In this document: positions 18,809 through 26,253 of the stretch, in pieces
Layout: every line of letters begins with the position of its first letter
Position numbering within the stretch: position 1 is the first letter of the stretch
Origin: an uncultured Bacteroidales bacterium
GTDB taxonomy: Bacteria > Bacteroidota > Bacteroidia > Bacteroidales > P3
NCBI GenBank assembly: GCA_900314925.1
Contig: OMXC01000015.1
Location: 1 to 64,000, forward strand
Direction of reading: 5' to 3'
DNA length: 64,000 nt
The notes under the pieces: generated by a model
Database searches by the model: none
What the model was told of the DNA's origin: nothing
The model's input: the letters and a program-made list of their open reading frames with translations, nothing else
Position numbers and translations under genes: made by a program

Positions 18809-20623
18809 TTATTTAATCGAGATGGCACCAAACTTACAGTTCTGGTAGCAGGCACCGCACTTGACGCACTTGTCCTGACCGATGACCATCGAAGCCAGCT
18901 TGTGGCCGGGAGCGATGTAGTCGGTGCGGGTGATGGTCTCGGCGGGGCAGTTCTTGGCGCACTTGCCGCAACCGATGCACTTCTCGGGGTCGATGACATA
19001 CTGCATGAGCTTCTTGCAGACGCCGGCGCGGCACTTCTTGTCCACGACGTGCTCCACATACTCATCCCAGAAGTTGTCGAGGGTGGAGAGGACGGGGTTC
19101 GGCGAGGTCTGGCCGAGGCCGCAGAGGGCGCTGTCCTTGATGACGGCGGCCAGGTTGCGCAGGGCGTACAGGTCGTCCATCGTGCCGTTGCCGTTGGTGA
19201 TCTTCTCAAGCAGCTCGCAGAGGCGCTTGTTACCGATGCGGCAGGGGCTGCACTTGCCGCAGCTCTCCTCGCAGGTGAACTCCAGATAGAACTTGGCGAT
19301 AGCAGGCATGCAAGAGGTCTCGTCCATGACGACCATACCGCCGGAGCCCATCATCGAGCCGGCAGCCACGAGGCTGTCGTAGTCGATCTCGGTGTCGAGG
19401 TGCTTGGCAGTGAGGCAGCCGCCGGAGGGACCGCCGGTCTGCACGGCCTTGAACTCGCGGCCGTCCTTGATGCCGCCGCCGATCTCGTAGATGATCTCAC
19501 GCAGGGTGATGCCCATCGGGACCTCGATAAGACCCACGTTGTTGATCTGGCCGGCCAGGGCGAACACCTTCGTTCCGGGGCTCTTCTCGGTACCGATGGT
19601 GCGGAACCAGTCGGCGCCCTTGGTGATGATGACGGGGATGTTGGCCAGGGTCTCGACGTTGTTCACGTTCGAGGGCTTGTCCATATAGCCGCGCACAGCG
19701 GGGAATGGGGGCTTCAGGGTGGGCTCGCCGCGCTTGCCTTCCATGGAGTGGATGAGGGCGGTCTCTTCGCCGCAGACGAAAGCACCGGCACCGTAGCGGA
19801 GCTCGATGTCGAAGTTGAAGCCAGTGCCGAGGATGTCCTCACCGAGGAGGCCGTACTCGCGAGCCTGGTTGATGGCGATCTTCAGACGGTCGATGGCCAG
19901 GGGATACTCGGCACGGATGTACACAAGACCCTTGCTGGCGCCGATGGCGTAGCCACCGATGGCCATAGCCTCGACGATGCTGTTGGGGTCACCCTCGAGG
20001 ATGGAACGATCCATGAAGGCACCGGGGTCGCCCTCATCGGCGTTGCAGATGATGTACTTCTGGTCGGCCTGGTTCTTGGCGCAGAGACCCCACTTCACAC
20101 CGGTGGGGAAGCCGGCGCCACCACGGCCGCGGAGACCGCTCTTGGTGATCACGTCGATAACCTGCTGCGGGGTCATCTCGGTCAAGCACTTGGCCAGGGC
20201 CTCGTAGCCGCCACGGGAGATGCTCTCCTCGATGTTCTCGGGATCCACAAAGCCGCAGTTGCGCAGGGCGATACGGATCTGCTTGCGGTAGAAGTCCATG
20301 TGCTTGGAGTCGCTGACGTGCTCCTTGTTCTCGGGGTTGGTGTAGAGCAGCTCGGGAACCTTACGGCCCTTGATGATGTGCTCGTTGACGATGCGCTCCA
20401 CGTCCTCGGGCTTCACCTGGGTGTAGAACGTGTTGTCGGGCATGATCTTCACGATGGGGCCCTTCTCGCAGAAACCGAAGCAGCCGGTCTTGATGACCTG
20501 CACGTCGTCGGCCAGGCCTTTTTCGGCGAGAATCTTATGGAAATTGTCGATGATCTTGAGGCTGTTGCTGGATTTGCATCCGGTACCGCCGCAGATCAGG
20601 ATATGCATTTTGTATTTTGCCAT
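18809..20623 (-). CDS. hydB: NuoF-like flavin/Fe-S subunit of the [FeFe]-hydrogenase (HydB)
   Basis: 604-residue NADH- and FMN-binding subunit. It has an N-terminal thioredoxin-like [2Fe-2S] domain (GGTGCKSSN, TGCFGFC), an NADH/FMN core with GRGGAGFPTG and NADEGDPGAFMDR, a NuoF [4Fe-4S] site (ESCGKCSPCRIG), and a C-terminal pair of ferredoxin clusters (CIGCGKCAKNC and CVKCGACYQNC). The C-terminal ferredoxin extension marks HydB of HydABC hydrogenases rather than complex I NuoF. It follows the small [2Fe-2S] gene and precedes hydA on the minus strand. Confidence 0.96.
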   Translation of the reverse strand: MAKYKMHILICGGTGCKSSNSLKIIDNFHKILAEKGLADDVQVIKTGCFGFCEKGPIVKIMPDNTFYTQVKPEDVERIVNEHIIKGRKVPELLYTNPENKEHVSDSKHMDFYRKQIRIALRNCGFVDPENIEESISRGGYEALAKCLTEMTPQQVIDVITKSGLRGRGGAGFPTGVKWGLCAKNQADQKYIICNADEGDPGAFMDRSILEGDPNSIVEAMAIGGYAIGASKGLVYIRAEYPLAIDRLKIAINQAREYGLLGEDILGTGFNFDIELRYGAGAFVCGEETALIHSMEGKRGEPTLKPPFPAVRGYMDKPSNVNNVETLANIPVIITKGADWFRTIGTEKSPGTKVFALAGQINNVGLIEVPMGITLREIIYEIGGGIKDGREFKAVQTGGPSGGCLTAKHLDTEIDYDSLVAAGSMMGSGGMVVMDETSCMPAIAKFYLEFTCEESCGKCSPCRIGNKRLCELLEKITNGNGTMDDLYALRNLAAVIKDSALCGLGQTSPNPVLSTLDNFWDEYVEHVVDKKCRAGVCKKLMQYVIDPEKCIGCGKCAKNCPAETITRTDYIAPGHKLASMVIGQDKCVKCGACYQNCKFGAISIK

Positions 20624-20633
20624 AATCTATTTT

Positions 20634-20728
20634 GTTGATAGGTTGATAAGTTTATATGTTGATACGTTGCCGGGGCTGGGCGAATGGTTCGCCACCCTAT
20701 CAACTTCTCAACATATCAACATATCAAC
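20634..20728. repeat. Word-type palindrome built on GTTGATA upstream of hydB
   Basis: Left arm has GTTGATA repeated three to four times with variants; the right arm has TATCAAC repeated (TATCAACTTCTCAACATATCAAC...). The centre contains CGAATGGTTCG. It fills the gap between the first gene of the operon and hydB. Confidence 0.75.
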
Positions 20729-20733
20729 GGATA

Positions 20734-21129
20734 TTACTTGTCAATCGTTTCGTAGTTCACGGGGATGATGCCCTCGACGAGTTCGCCCTGCTGGACGTAC
20801 TTGGTGAGGATCTCGTCGGCGCGGTTGTTGTCGACGTGGCCGAAGACGATGGGGTCCTTGCCCGGCACGCGCACCTCGAGGGTGGGCTCGGCGTGGCAGT
20901 AGCCCATGCAGCCGGTCTGTGTGAAGACGGCGGGGATGTGGAGCTCATCGGCTTTCTGCATCATGTGTTCCATAACCTGCTTGGCACCGGCGGCGATACC
21001 GCAAGTGGCCATAGCGACCTTGATCTGCACCAGGCTCTCGGGGTGCTCAGCCTTCTCGCGCACGTCGAGGTTGGACTGCAGCTTCTCGCGCATGGCTTTC
21101 AGGTCAGCCAAAGATTTTACTTTTGTCAT
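20734..21129 (-). CDS. Small thioredoxin-like [2Fe-2S] protein, first gene of the hydrogenase operon
   Basis: 131-residue (2Fe-2S) ferredoxin-domain protein with ligands ATCGIAAGA and TGCMGYC, similar in fold to the N-terminal domain of HydB. Such proteins commonly accompany HydABC clusters (sometimes called HydD); the role is presumably electron transfer. It is the promoter-proximal gene, so it is probably made with the hydrogenase. Confidence 0.85.
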   Translation of the reverse strand: MTKVKSLADLKAMREKLQSNLDVREKAEHPESLVQIKVAMATCGIAAGAKQVMEHMMQKADELHIPAVFTQTGCMGYCHAEPTLEVRVPGKDPIVFGHVDNNRADEILTKYVQQGELVEGIIPVNYETIDK

Positions 21130-21213
21130 AATAGACTTTGTTTAGGATTAATATTATATTATTTAACTAATTATCAACACCATACACAGAACACGGCTCC
21201 ATGTATGACAAGG

Positions 21214-21221
21214 CAAATATA
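21214..21221 (-). promoter_or_regulatory. -7 element of the hydrogenase operon promoter
   Basis: On the minus strand the bases read TATATTTG, in an AT-rich tract 85 nt upstream of the first start codon. A TTTCG at the -33 distance is only a partial match. Confidence 0.6.
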
Positions 21222-21610
21222 CGAAATAATTTTTACACGAAAGCACTTTTAACAAAATTTTATCACCATTTATGGTGAGCCTCCTTCCCTACCCCTTCGG
21301 CACGAGCCCTCTACGAACTCCTGTCCGCCCCGAAACGCCCTTCTCACGCCCCCCCAAAGCCACACTTTCAAGCCCCCGACGACTCACTTTCAAGCCCCCG
21401 AAGCGCCCACCCGGACACCCTTTTCGGGCGGCAAAACCTATTTAACATAACACGAAAAAGCACCCCTGTAAATCAGCCTTTTACCGCACTTCCTCTTATA
21501 TTGGTCTTATATTGCTCTTTAGTTACTCCTTACCAAAACCTTCTTTTGAAAGGGAAATATAGTATAAACCAATGTGTGACAAACTATTATATGCATTGGC
21601 AGAGCCTGTG
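21222..21610. other. Gene-free intergenic stretch
   Basis: No convincing gene. It contains a 17-bp direct repeat (CACTTTCAAGCCCCCGA) at 21363-21379 and 21385-21401, CCCCTTCGG words, and a pair of short TTATATTG words near 21496-21511. Confidence 0.5.
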
Positions 21611-21650
21611 ACAAAAAAGAAGACCTCCCCGGTTGTCCGGGAAGGCCTCC
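21611..21650 (-). terminator. Terminator of the riboswitch-controlled surface protein gene
   Basis: On the minus strand GAGGCCTTCCCGG pairs with CCGGGGAGGTCTTC (minor mismatches) and is followed by TTTTTTGT. It lies 39 nt after the stop codon. Confidence 0.85.
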
Positions 21651-21688
21651 AACGATACGGATAACAATATAAAAACTAACCCGAGGGG

Positions 21689-24600
21689 TTACTTTTTCAC
21701 AATCTTGCTCACGGCGCCGTCGACGCGGAGCATGTACACGCCGTTCTGGAAGGCGGTGAGGTCGAGCACGTTGGTGCCTGCATTGAGGCTGTAGACGGCC
21801 ACGCTGCGGCCCGAGATGTCGAAGAGAGTGGCTTCGGCGGAACGGCGGGTGCTGACGGTGATGCGTCCGGTCGTGGGGTTGGGGTATATATTCTCGACCA
21901 CGACGGTGGCGTCGGCGATGCCGACAGAGGGCGTGAGCTCGTGGATGACGCCGACACCCGTGAGGTCGAAGCCGCTGCTCTCGAAGGGTGTGGGCCACGG
22001 GTCGTTGATGATGTTGCCGTACTGGTCGCGCGTGGCATAGGCAGGGTCAATGCAGCCCACGACGTCGACGATGCGTACATAGACGATGCTGTCGATGTCG
22101 ATACCGGTGCTGTCGCGGAGCTCTTCGAGGTCGAATGGGGTGCCGTAGCCGATGCGGAACTTACCGGCAAGGTTGTTGAGGTTGGTGGGGTCGGTCTGGC
22201 CGGCGTTGCCCAGCTGGGTGGTGTTCTGCGTGAGGCAGGTGGCGGGGAAGCGCACGAAGCGCTGTCCGTCGGTGCTCACCTCGACGAAGGCCAGTTCGAG
22301 GCTGTTGTCGCTAAAACCGTTCTCGAAGACGGCAAAGTCTGGGCCTTCGCCGTTGCGTATGGGGCGTGCGAAGGTGGCCAGGGCCGAGCCGCCGTCGCCG
22401 AGGCTGACGACAGAGTAGACATTGTTCGGCGTTGCCGGGCCGATGGCGTTGCTCTCGGAGCCCGTAGAGGCGAGGCCGAGGCTGGGGTTGGCGATGTTGC
22501 GCGGTCCGCGGGTGACGCTGACGCCTGTGGCCCAGGCCACGAAGGCCGAGCTGTCGGCTTTGATGGCGTTGCAGCCCTCGGTGCCCACGGCGCCGCAGAA
22601 AGCGCCGGGTTGCGGAGGCGTGGGAGGCTCGGGCGTGGAGCCCGTGGTGTCGGGCACGCTGACGGCGTGGATGGCCATAGGCCACACATAGGTGTACTCC
22701 CAGTAGCTGTAGTCGGCAATCCAGGTGCTGTCGACCTTGACGGCGGCATAAGTGTCGGCGAACTTCACGAAGTCGCCGTTGACGACCTTGTGCTGTCCGG
22801 CGCCGAGCATGGAGGCCACGTGGTTGACGCTCATGCTGAAGTAGATGCTGTAGTCGGCGGGATCGTGGGGCGTGAGGCGCAGGGTGTCGGTGATGAGGGA
22901 GTCGGCATAGAGGAAGTCGCTGATATAGGCGGGGGAGCCGACGTAGCTGAGGCGCGGGTCGGCGGTGGCGATGGCGTCTACGATGTTGCCCACCAGCATG
23001 CTGTCCGACTGGAAGCGGTAGCCCCAAGCCAGCGCGGTGTCGGCCCAGTTGACGGCGAAGACCACCTCGTTCTGGCCCTCGCCAACCCAGTAGAGGATGT
23101 CGGCGGCGGCTATTGTGGCGTCTTCAGGAGCGGGTGTCACAGGGGCGGCGGTGGTGTCGAGGGCCACCGTCAGGTTGTCGATGCCGCAGTAGCGGTTGCC
23201 GGGCCCTGTGGTGCTGGCGGTGGTGCTGGTGACCTGCCAGAGGAAGGCAAGACGGGCATCGTCAGGCATCCCTGCGTAGTCGGCGAAGCGGACGGTGTCG
23301 TGGTGCAGCACGCGGTTGTCGGCAAGCATTGTGTCGAGGCCCACGAAGGACGCTGTGTCGGCGATGACATAACCCACAACGAGCTGGGCGCCGTTGCCGC
23401 TGGTGCGGTGGTCGAAGGTGAGGACCGTCTGCGACAGCGGCTGCTCAAAGGAGGGCAGCATGGCGTAACGGCGTGTGCCTGTGGCGTTCATGTCGGCGAT
23501 GTGGCTGCTGTTGGTGCCGGTATATATCTGGCTGGCGATAAGGCAGAAGTAGGCGTCGTTGGCGCTCACGGCACCAAAGCTGTTGGTGCTGGTGGAATAG
23601 GCCACGCCGCCGAAATAGACAGAGTTAGTGGAGTTGGGGGAGTCGACATACTGGGTGGTGCCGTTGCCGACCATTGTCCAGCAGTCGGGCATCCGGGCGC
23701 CGGCCATGTGGGCGCGGATGCTTTGGTTGCTGACATAGCCGGAGAAGTCGTCGCTGTAAGGCAGCGGCAGGGAGTCGCAAACCACGGGGTCGGGTATGAC
23801 CTGCGGCACAGGTACGGGGGTTGGTGTTGTGGGCCAAGCCTCCTGCATATAATAGCCGCTCTGGAAGTCCCAGCCGTGGGCGGAGTTAAGGTCGCCATAC
23901 TTGAAGACATCGCCGTTGTGCAATGTGCTGGATGCACCGGCATCGGCGCTGACGCCGTTGAGGTTGGTCCACCAGAAGTTGTAACCCATGGCGGGGTCGA
24001 CGGGCGAAAGGCCGAGAGTGTCGCCCTCGTCGGTAACAAAGTGCAGGTCGCCACCCATGGAGGGCGAGCCGACAACCTCGAAGCGGGGGTCGGCGGCGGC
24101 GATTGCGTTGACCATAGCCTCGGCCGTCGTGCTGCCGTTGAAGAGGTAGCCCCAAGCGAAGGCTGTGTCGGGCTGTGCATAGTTGACGATGAAGGCGGCG
24201 CTGTCGGTGCCGCTGCCCACCCAGTAGAGGATGTCGCCGAAGGCGATGGTGGCGTCGACGGTGTCGGCCGGCGTGGTGCCGGGATCGGAGTTCGGGTTGG
24301 TGGCGGCGGTGGCGGTGGTGAGGCTGAAATAGCAGCTGCTACTGATTTCCATCACGTCGCCGTCAGCCATAGCCTGAGAGCCATAGGCGCCAGCATAGCC
24401 GCCGTTGATAGTGTAGCACCAGTAGCTGGCTGACGAGCCGGAGACGAGGGTGCCGTCATCGTAGTAGAAGCCGTTCATCCAGCCAGAGCTGATGCCGGGA
24501 TAACTTGTACGCGAGTCGTAGGTGGCTATGGTGTCGAGCATGTTGGCGGCTGTGGCGCTGCCGTTCCAATGCACACCCCAGGCGAGTGCGAAGTTGTTGC

Positions 24601-24799
24601 CGGAGGGGTTGTCGTCCCAGCCGATGATGACGACAGCGGAGTTGCTGCCGGTGCCCACCCAGTACTGGATGTCAGAGGCTGGGAAGGTCACCGACTTGCG
24701 CTGCGGCAACAGATGACCGTCGTTGTTGTTTTGGCCGTTCATAGTCAGCGGCAGCAGCATGGCCAGTGCCAGCACCGCGTTGCGTAATTTTTTGTTCAT
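21689..24799 (-). CDS. Cobalamin-riboswitch-controlled T9SS surface protein with three repeated modules (candidate B12-binding protein)
   Basis: 1036-residue exported protein. A signal peptide precedes three related modules at residues about 33-170, 185-330 and 570-710, each with a lead such as DILYWVGSGTDSAAF, a heart like FALAWGVHWNGSATAANMLD or FAWGYLFNGSTTAEAMVNAI, DPR/DSR, and a tail with an NG turn and DGDV or NGDF. This layout resembles the DUF4430/transcobalamin C-terminal domain (for example YWCYTINGGYAGAYGSQAM then ADGDVMEI), a resemblance I infer by eye. Residues about 345-560 look like a MAM/cleaved-adhesin domain. Residues about 740-960 hold a conserved surface domain (VSLGDGGSALATF, DFAVFENGFSD). 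The last 70 residues (IYPNPTTGRITVS... YMLRVDGAVSKIVKK) are a T9SS type A signal. The riboswitch upstream points to B12 capture. Confidence 0.85.
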   Translation of the reverse strand: MNKKLRNAVLALAMLLPLTMNGQNNNDGHLLPQRKSVTFPASDIQYWVGTGSNSAVVIIGWDDNPSGNNFALAWGVHWNGSATAANMLDTIATYDSRTSYPGISSGWMNGFYYDDGTLVSGSSASYWCYTINGGYAGAYGSQAMADGDVMEISSSCYFSLTTATAATNPNSDPGTTPADTVDATIAFGDILYWVGSGTDSAAFIVNYAQPDTAFAWGYLFNGSTTAEAMVNAIAAADPRFEVVGSPSMGGDLHFVTDEGDTLGLSPVDPAMGYNFWWTNLNGVSADAGASSTLHNGDVFKYGDLNSAHGWDFQSGYYMQEAWPTTPTPVPVPQVIPDPVVCDSLPLPYSDDFSGYVSNQSIRAHMAGARMPDCWTMVGNGTTQYVDSPNSTNSVYFGGVAYSTSTNSFGAVSANDAYFCLIASQIYTGTNSSHIADMNATGTRRYAMLPSFEQPLSQTVLTFDHRTSGNGAQLVVGYVIADTASFVGLDTMLADNRVLHHDTVRFADYAGMPDDARLAFLWQVTSTTASTTGPGNRYCGIDNLTVALDTTAAPVTPAPEDATIAAADILYWVGEGQNEVVFAVNWADTALAWGYRFQSDSMLVGNIVDAIATADPRLSYVGSPAYISDFLYADSLITDTLRLTPHDPADYSIYFSMSVNHVASMLGAGQHKVVNGDFVKFADTYAAVKVDSTWIADYSYWEYTYVWPMAIHAVSVPDTTGSTPEPPTPPQPGAFCGAVGTEGCNAIKADSSAFVAWATGVSVTRGPRNIANPSLGLASTGSESNAIGPATPNNVYSVVSLGDGGSALATFARPIRNGEGPDFAVFENGFSDNSLELAFVEVSTDGQRFVRFPATCLTQNTTQLGNAGQTDPTNLNNLAGKFRIGYGTPFDLEELRDSTGIDIDSIVYVRIVDVVGCIDPAYATRDQYGNIINDPWPTPFESSGFDLTGVGVIHELTPSVGIADATVVVENIYPNPTTGRITVSTRRSAEATLFDISGRSVAVYSLNAGTNVLDLTAFQNGVYMLRVDGAVSKIVKK

Positions 24800-24993
24800 T
24801 CCTTTATAGCGTTATATTATAGTTTATACTTTTTTTCATACCCACATACGTGCCGATGGCCGACGAAACAAACGCCGAAGCAACCGGCAGGCAGAGCCTT
24901 CGGTCATGGGATGGATAGAAAAAGAATGTCTTGCCGTGAAGAACATTAGTTTCGACAAACCGCCTTTGACGCGAAAGCATTGCCAAAAAGGCT

Positions 24994-25108
24994 TCAAGGC
25001 AGGTACTCTGGCTTGTCCCGTTGCTACCGGGACTTACAGTTGCGCGACAGCTCGCGATTTTCACGCGATTCCCCTCTTTGCCTCCGCTGTCAGGCGGAGA
25101 GACCTTGA
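24994..25108 (-). promoter_or_regulatory. Cobalamin riboswitch
   Basis: Read on the minus strand: P1 half TCAAGG, hairpin CTCCGCCTGACAGCGGAG, then AAAGAGGGGAATCGCGTGAAAA-type core, GCTGTCGCGCAACTGTAA, hairpin GTCCCGGTAGCAACGGGAC, AAGCCAGAGTACCTGCC and the closing P1 half CCTTGA. These are the diagnostic conserved blocks of the cobalamin aptamer in the right order. It sits in the 5' leader of the surface protein gene, about 195 nt before the start codon. The expression platform is not obvious; translational control in the long leader is likely. Confidence 0.95.
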
Positions 25109-25176
25109 CACCATTATCAACTCAAAGCACTGACGCAATGGTCGTTGTGCAACATCATCACATATCCATTGCGCTG

Positions 25177-25207
25177 CAAAGATACAAAATAAAATCAATA
25201 CACCAAA
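25177..25207 (-). promoter_or_regulatory. Promoter driving the riboswitch leader
   Basis: On the minus strand TTTG (25204-25207), a 19-nt spacer and TATCTTTG (25177-25184) are an exact Bacteroidota promoter. The leader from here to the start codon is about 370 nt. Confidence 0.85.
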
Positions 25208-25237
25208 CGGAAACGCATTTTTCTCTATGTGCGGTGC

Positions 25238-26224
25238 TCAACGCCTGCGGCGCAGACGGAGCCGCAGCGGCAGGTGGTCGCTGAGGCCGCCCTCGTAGCG
25301 AGGTCCCTGGTTGGTGCGTCGCGGACGCATACCGGGCTTGTTCTTCTCGTCGGTGAGCAGGTGGTCGTAGCGCAGCAGCTTCAGGTCGCCCACCATCCAG
25401 CCTTCGCCGGCCAGCAAGAGCACCTGGTCTATGTAGTCCCACTGCCCCTGGAATTTGTGCGACCCCCATTCGCGCGGCAGGCGCCAAGTGAGGTTGCGTA
25501 TGCCGTCGGCGTTGGTGCTGTCGTCGCCGAAGCCCATGCCCACGGCCATCGGGGCCTCGTCGGCGGTGCTGTTCATGTCGCCCATGGCGATGACGGCCCC
25601 CTCCGGATGCTCGGCGTGCAGCTCGTTCATCAGGCGCCGCAGCGTGTCGGCTATGGCCATGCGGTGCGCCTCTGCCTCGTCCCCACCCCTCTTCGAGGGC
25701 CAGTGGTTGAGCACAAGGCTGACGGTGTCGCCCTGTGCCGTAACCCCTTCCACGACGAGGATATCCCTCGTAAAGAAGCCCTCGGCGCTGTCGCTCACCC
25801 GCACCACGCTGTCTTTAAGCACACGGAAGCGGTCTGTGCGGTATAGCAGCGCGCAGTCGATGCCGCGCCGGTCGGGCGAATTGCGGTGCACATAGCGGTA
25901 GCCCGCCCTCGCAAGCGGCGTGCCCTGGCAGAGCTCGCGCAGCACGTAGCTGTTCTCCACCTCGGCGAGGCCCACGACATCAGGCAGGTCGGCCATAGCC
26001 AGGGTCTTGGCGATGCCCTGCAGCTTGGCCTGCAGCTTGCGCCGCGTCCAGTGCATGTCGCCCTGCGGCGTGAACTCGTCGTCGTTGGTATGCGGGTCGT
26101 CGCGGGTGTCGAAGAGGTTCTCCACGTTCCACCACACGGCGCTGAAAACGCTGTCTTCCTGTGCCATCGTGCTCTCACCAATAAACAAGGCAAGAGCCAT
26201 GGCGCACATCCTGACGTACCTCAT
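25238..26224 (-). CDS. Exported endonuclease/exonuclease/phosphatase-family protein
   Basis: 328 residues with a signal peptide (ALALFIGESTMAQ). Motifs of the EEP fold are present: WWNVENLFD (N-terminal Asn), VVGLAEVEN (metal-binding Glu), DRRGIDCALLYR, LVLNHWPSKRGG (Asn/His), MGDMNSTADE (Asp/Asn) and a final SDHLP (Asp-His). The substrate could be DNA, RNA or a phosphoester; it cannot be told from sequence. It starts 29 nt after the EF-hand gene, so the two probably form an operon. Confidence 0.88.
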   Translation of the reverse strand: MRYVRMCAMALALFIGESTMAQEDSVFSAVWWNVENLFDTRDDPHTNDDEFTPQGDMHWTRRKLQAKLQGIAKTLAMADLPDVVGLAEVENSYVLRELCQGTPLARAGYRYVHRNSPDRRGIDCALLYRTDRFRVLKDSVVRVSDSAEGFFTRDILVVEGVTAQGDTVSLVLNHWPSKRGGDEAEAHRMAIADTLRRLMNELHAEHPEGAVIAMGDMNSTADEAPMAVGMGFGDDSTNADGIRNLTWRLPREWGSHKFQGQWDYIDQVLLLAGEGWMVGDLKLLRYDHLLTDEKNKPGMRPRRTNQGPRYEGGLSDHLPLRLRLRRRR

Positions 26225-26253
26225 AGACTCTTGCCTGTTTGTCCATTGATTGT

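Noticed and set aside
21519..21998. 159-codon minus-strand frame near the end of the surface protein
   Set aside because: Overlaps the true T9SS domain in another frame; Arg/His-rich.
21941..24433. 830-codon open frame on the plus strand, antisense to the B12-associated protein
   Set aside because: Caused by high GC and codon bias of the real minus-strand gene; composition rich in Gly, Val, Ala, Asp and His repeats with no domain.
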